Assembly: GCF_001275135.1 (NCBI RefSeq)
Contig: NZ_LFQU01000021.1
Coordinates: forward strand, 1-64,000
Reading direction: 5' to 3'
DNA from: Xylanibacter rarus
Lineage (GTDB): Bacteria; Bacteroidota; Bacteroidia; Bacteroidales; Bacteroidaceae
DNA: 64,000 nucleotides
Shown here: in pieces, positions 63,324 through 64,000 of the stretch
Numbering within the stretch: position 1 is the first letter of the stretch
Layout of the letters: each line of letters starts with the position of its first letter
Translations under genes and position numbers: made by a program
Notes under the pieces: model-generated
Database searches by the model: none
The model's input: only the letters and a program-made list of their open reading frames with translations
Told to the model about the DNA's origin: nothing

Positions 63324-63911
63324 ATGGGTATTGATGAATTTAAGACAATAACGAATGTTGGCGAGGGAACTTATTCTGAAAAGAGGAGTAAGTTCCTCGC
63401 TTTTTCACATCATGTGGAGTCTGAAGATGATATAAGGGAGCTGTTGGCTTTTTATAGGAAGAAGTATTTTGATGCTCGTCATGTCTGTTATGCCTACATG
63501 TTGGGGGCTGAGCGAAAGATTTTTAGAGCAAATGATGACGGAGAGCCAAGCAGCACAGCAGGTAAGCCAATCCTTGGGCAAATTAACAGTAGTGGATTGA
63601 CAGATATACTTATTGTCGTTGTTCGCTATTATGGTGGCGTTAATCTTGGTACTGGTGGACTGATTGTTGCATATAAAACAGCTGCGGCTGCAGCAATAGA
63701 GAATTCTGTTGTTGAAACTAGGCAAGTTGAGGAAATTATTACATATAACTTTCCATATGTTATGATGAATAATGTTATGAGAGTTGTTAAAGATATGAAG
63801 CCTAGAATATTATCTCAAACGTACGATACTACTTGTGAGATTAAGTTAAGTATACGTTTGTCTGAAGCTGAAATATTGAAAGCTAGACTAGCAAAACTTT
63901 CTTTTGAATAA
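63324..63911 (+). CDS. yigZ: YigZ/IMPACT family protein
   Basis: A 195-residue UPF0029 protein. FRANDDGEPSSTAGKPILGQ and VVRYYGGVNLGTGGLIVAYK are the family signatures. The role in bacteria is unclear; eukaryotic IMPACT modulates translation through GCN2. The following 63912-64000 shows no gene. Confidence 0.9.
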   Translation: MGIDEFKTITNVGEGTYSEKRSKFLAFSHHVESEDDIRELLAFYRKKYFDARHVCYAYMLGAERKIFRANDDGEPSSTAGKPILGQINSSGLTDILIVVVRYYGGVNLGTGGLIVAYKTAAAAAIENSVVETRQVEEIITYNFPYVMMNNVMRVVKDMKPRILSQTYDTTCEIKLSIRLSEAEILKARLAKLSFE

Positions 63912-64000
63912 CCTGGTTTTCATATTAAAGCACACCACGAGAACATTTATGTTTAATGACTTTTGATCGGCATAAAAGTTATACAAGTTTTGAACATATT

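Overview
The window looks like a Bacteroidales chromosome, most likely Prevotella or a close relative. The evidence is the Bacteroidota promoter form (-7 TAnnTTTG, sometimes -33 TTTG) before many genes, almost no Shine-Dalgarno sites, and lineage-typical families: DUF4468, GLPGLI, DUF4293, a Bacteroidota-type omega subunit, a putative porin, a fused NfnAB, and a serC-serA-DUF1015 cluster. The genus is an inference; no rRNA or tRNA gene was seen.

Region 1 (1-21178) is accessory DNA: the right part of an integrated element whose left end lies outside the window. A leftward operon (11328 to 652) encodes a transfer-type protein, a glycine-rich membrane protein, an M23-like protein, a 601-residue membrane protein, two ArdC-like proteins, a glucosaminidase-M23 peptidoglycan hydrolase, a 57-residue membrane protein and an OB-fold protein. 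Four products that are otherwise unlike each other end in hydrophobic-Arg-Arg. Next come a CTnDOT-like remnant (pcfJ fragment, pcfK with an amber codon, small conserved genes; 11199-12926), a cluster of large palindromes (13346-13659), a defence segment (HNH endonuclease gene facing away from an intact SIR2-HerA pair; 13844-18686), a tyrosine integrase lacking its C-terminal tyrosine, and a zinc-finger, four-HTH protein gene beside iterated repeats. The element abuts the 3' end of mnmE, a known integration hot spot.

Five genes of region 1 are each split by one missing base, four of them at runs of 4 to 9 identical bases and one at a GGG. Three of those runs are also classical -1 slippery sites. 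No such split was seen in the 42 kb of core genes. The element seems immobile and decaying, yet SIR2-HerA is intact.

Region 2 (21179-48813) is core chromosome: mnmE, DUF4293, rpoZ and bamD; uvrB; DUF4468, a small membrane protein and a porin; an aminotransferase and an FtsX-type permease; a dead IS256-family insertion; an esterase and a nucleoside phosphorylase; a PD40 protein; nfnAB, DUF486 and a TtcA-like gene; serS; rplU-rpmA; glyA; pyrB-pyrI; and a class A penicillin-binding protein.

Region 3 (48814-58374) holds a TonB-dependent outer-membrane protein gene, three tandem GLPGLI genes, a small membrane protein and a TPR/transmembrane regulator. Upstream of the regulator are tandem 83-86 bp repeats, each carrying a -7 promoter box, and a long gene-free stretch. 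Region 4 (58375-64000) is a DbpA-like RNA helicase, serC, serA, a DUF1015 protein with a DGHHR motif, and a YigZ/IMPACT protein.
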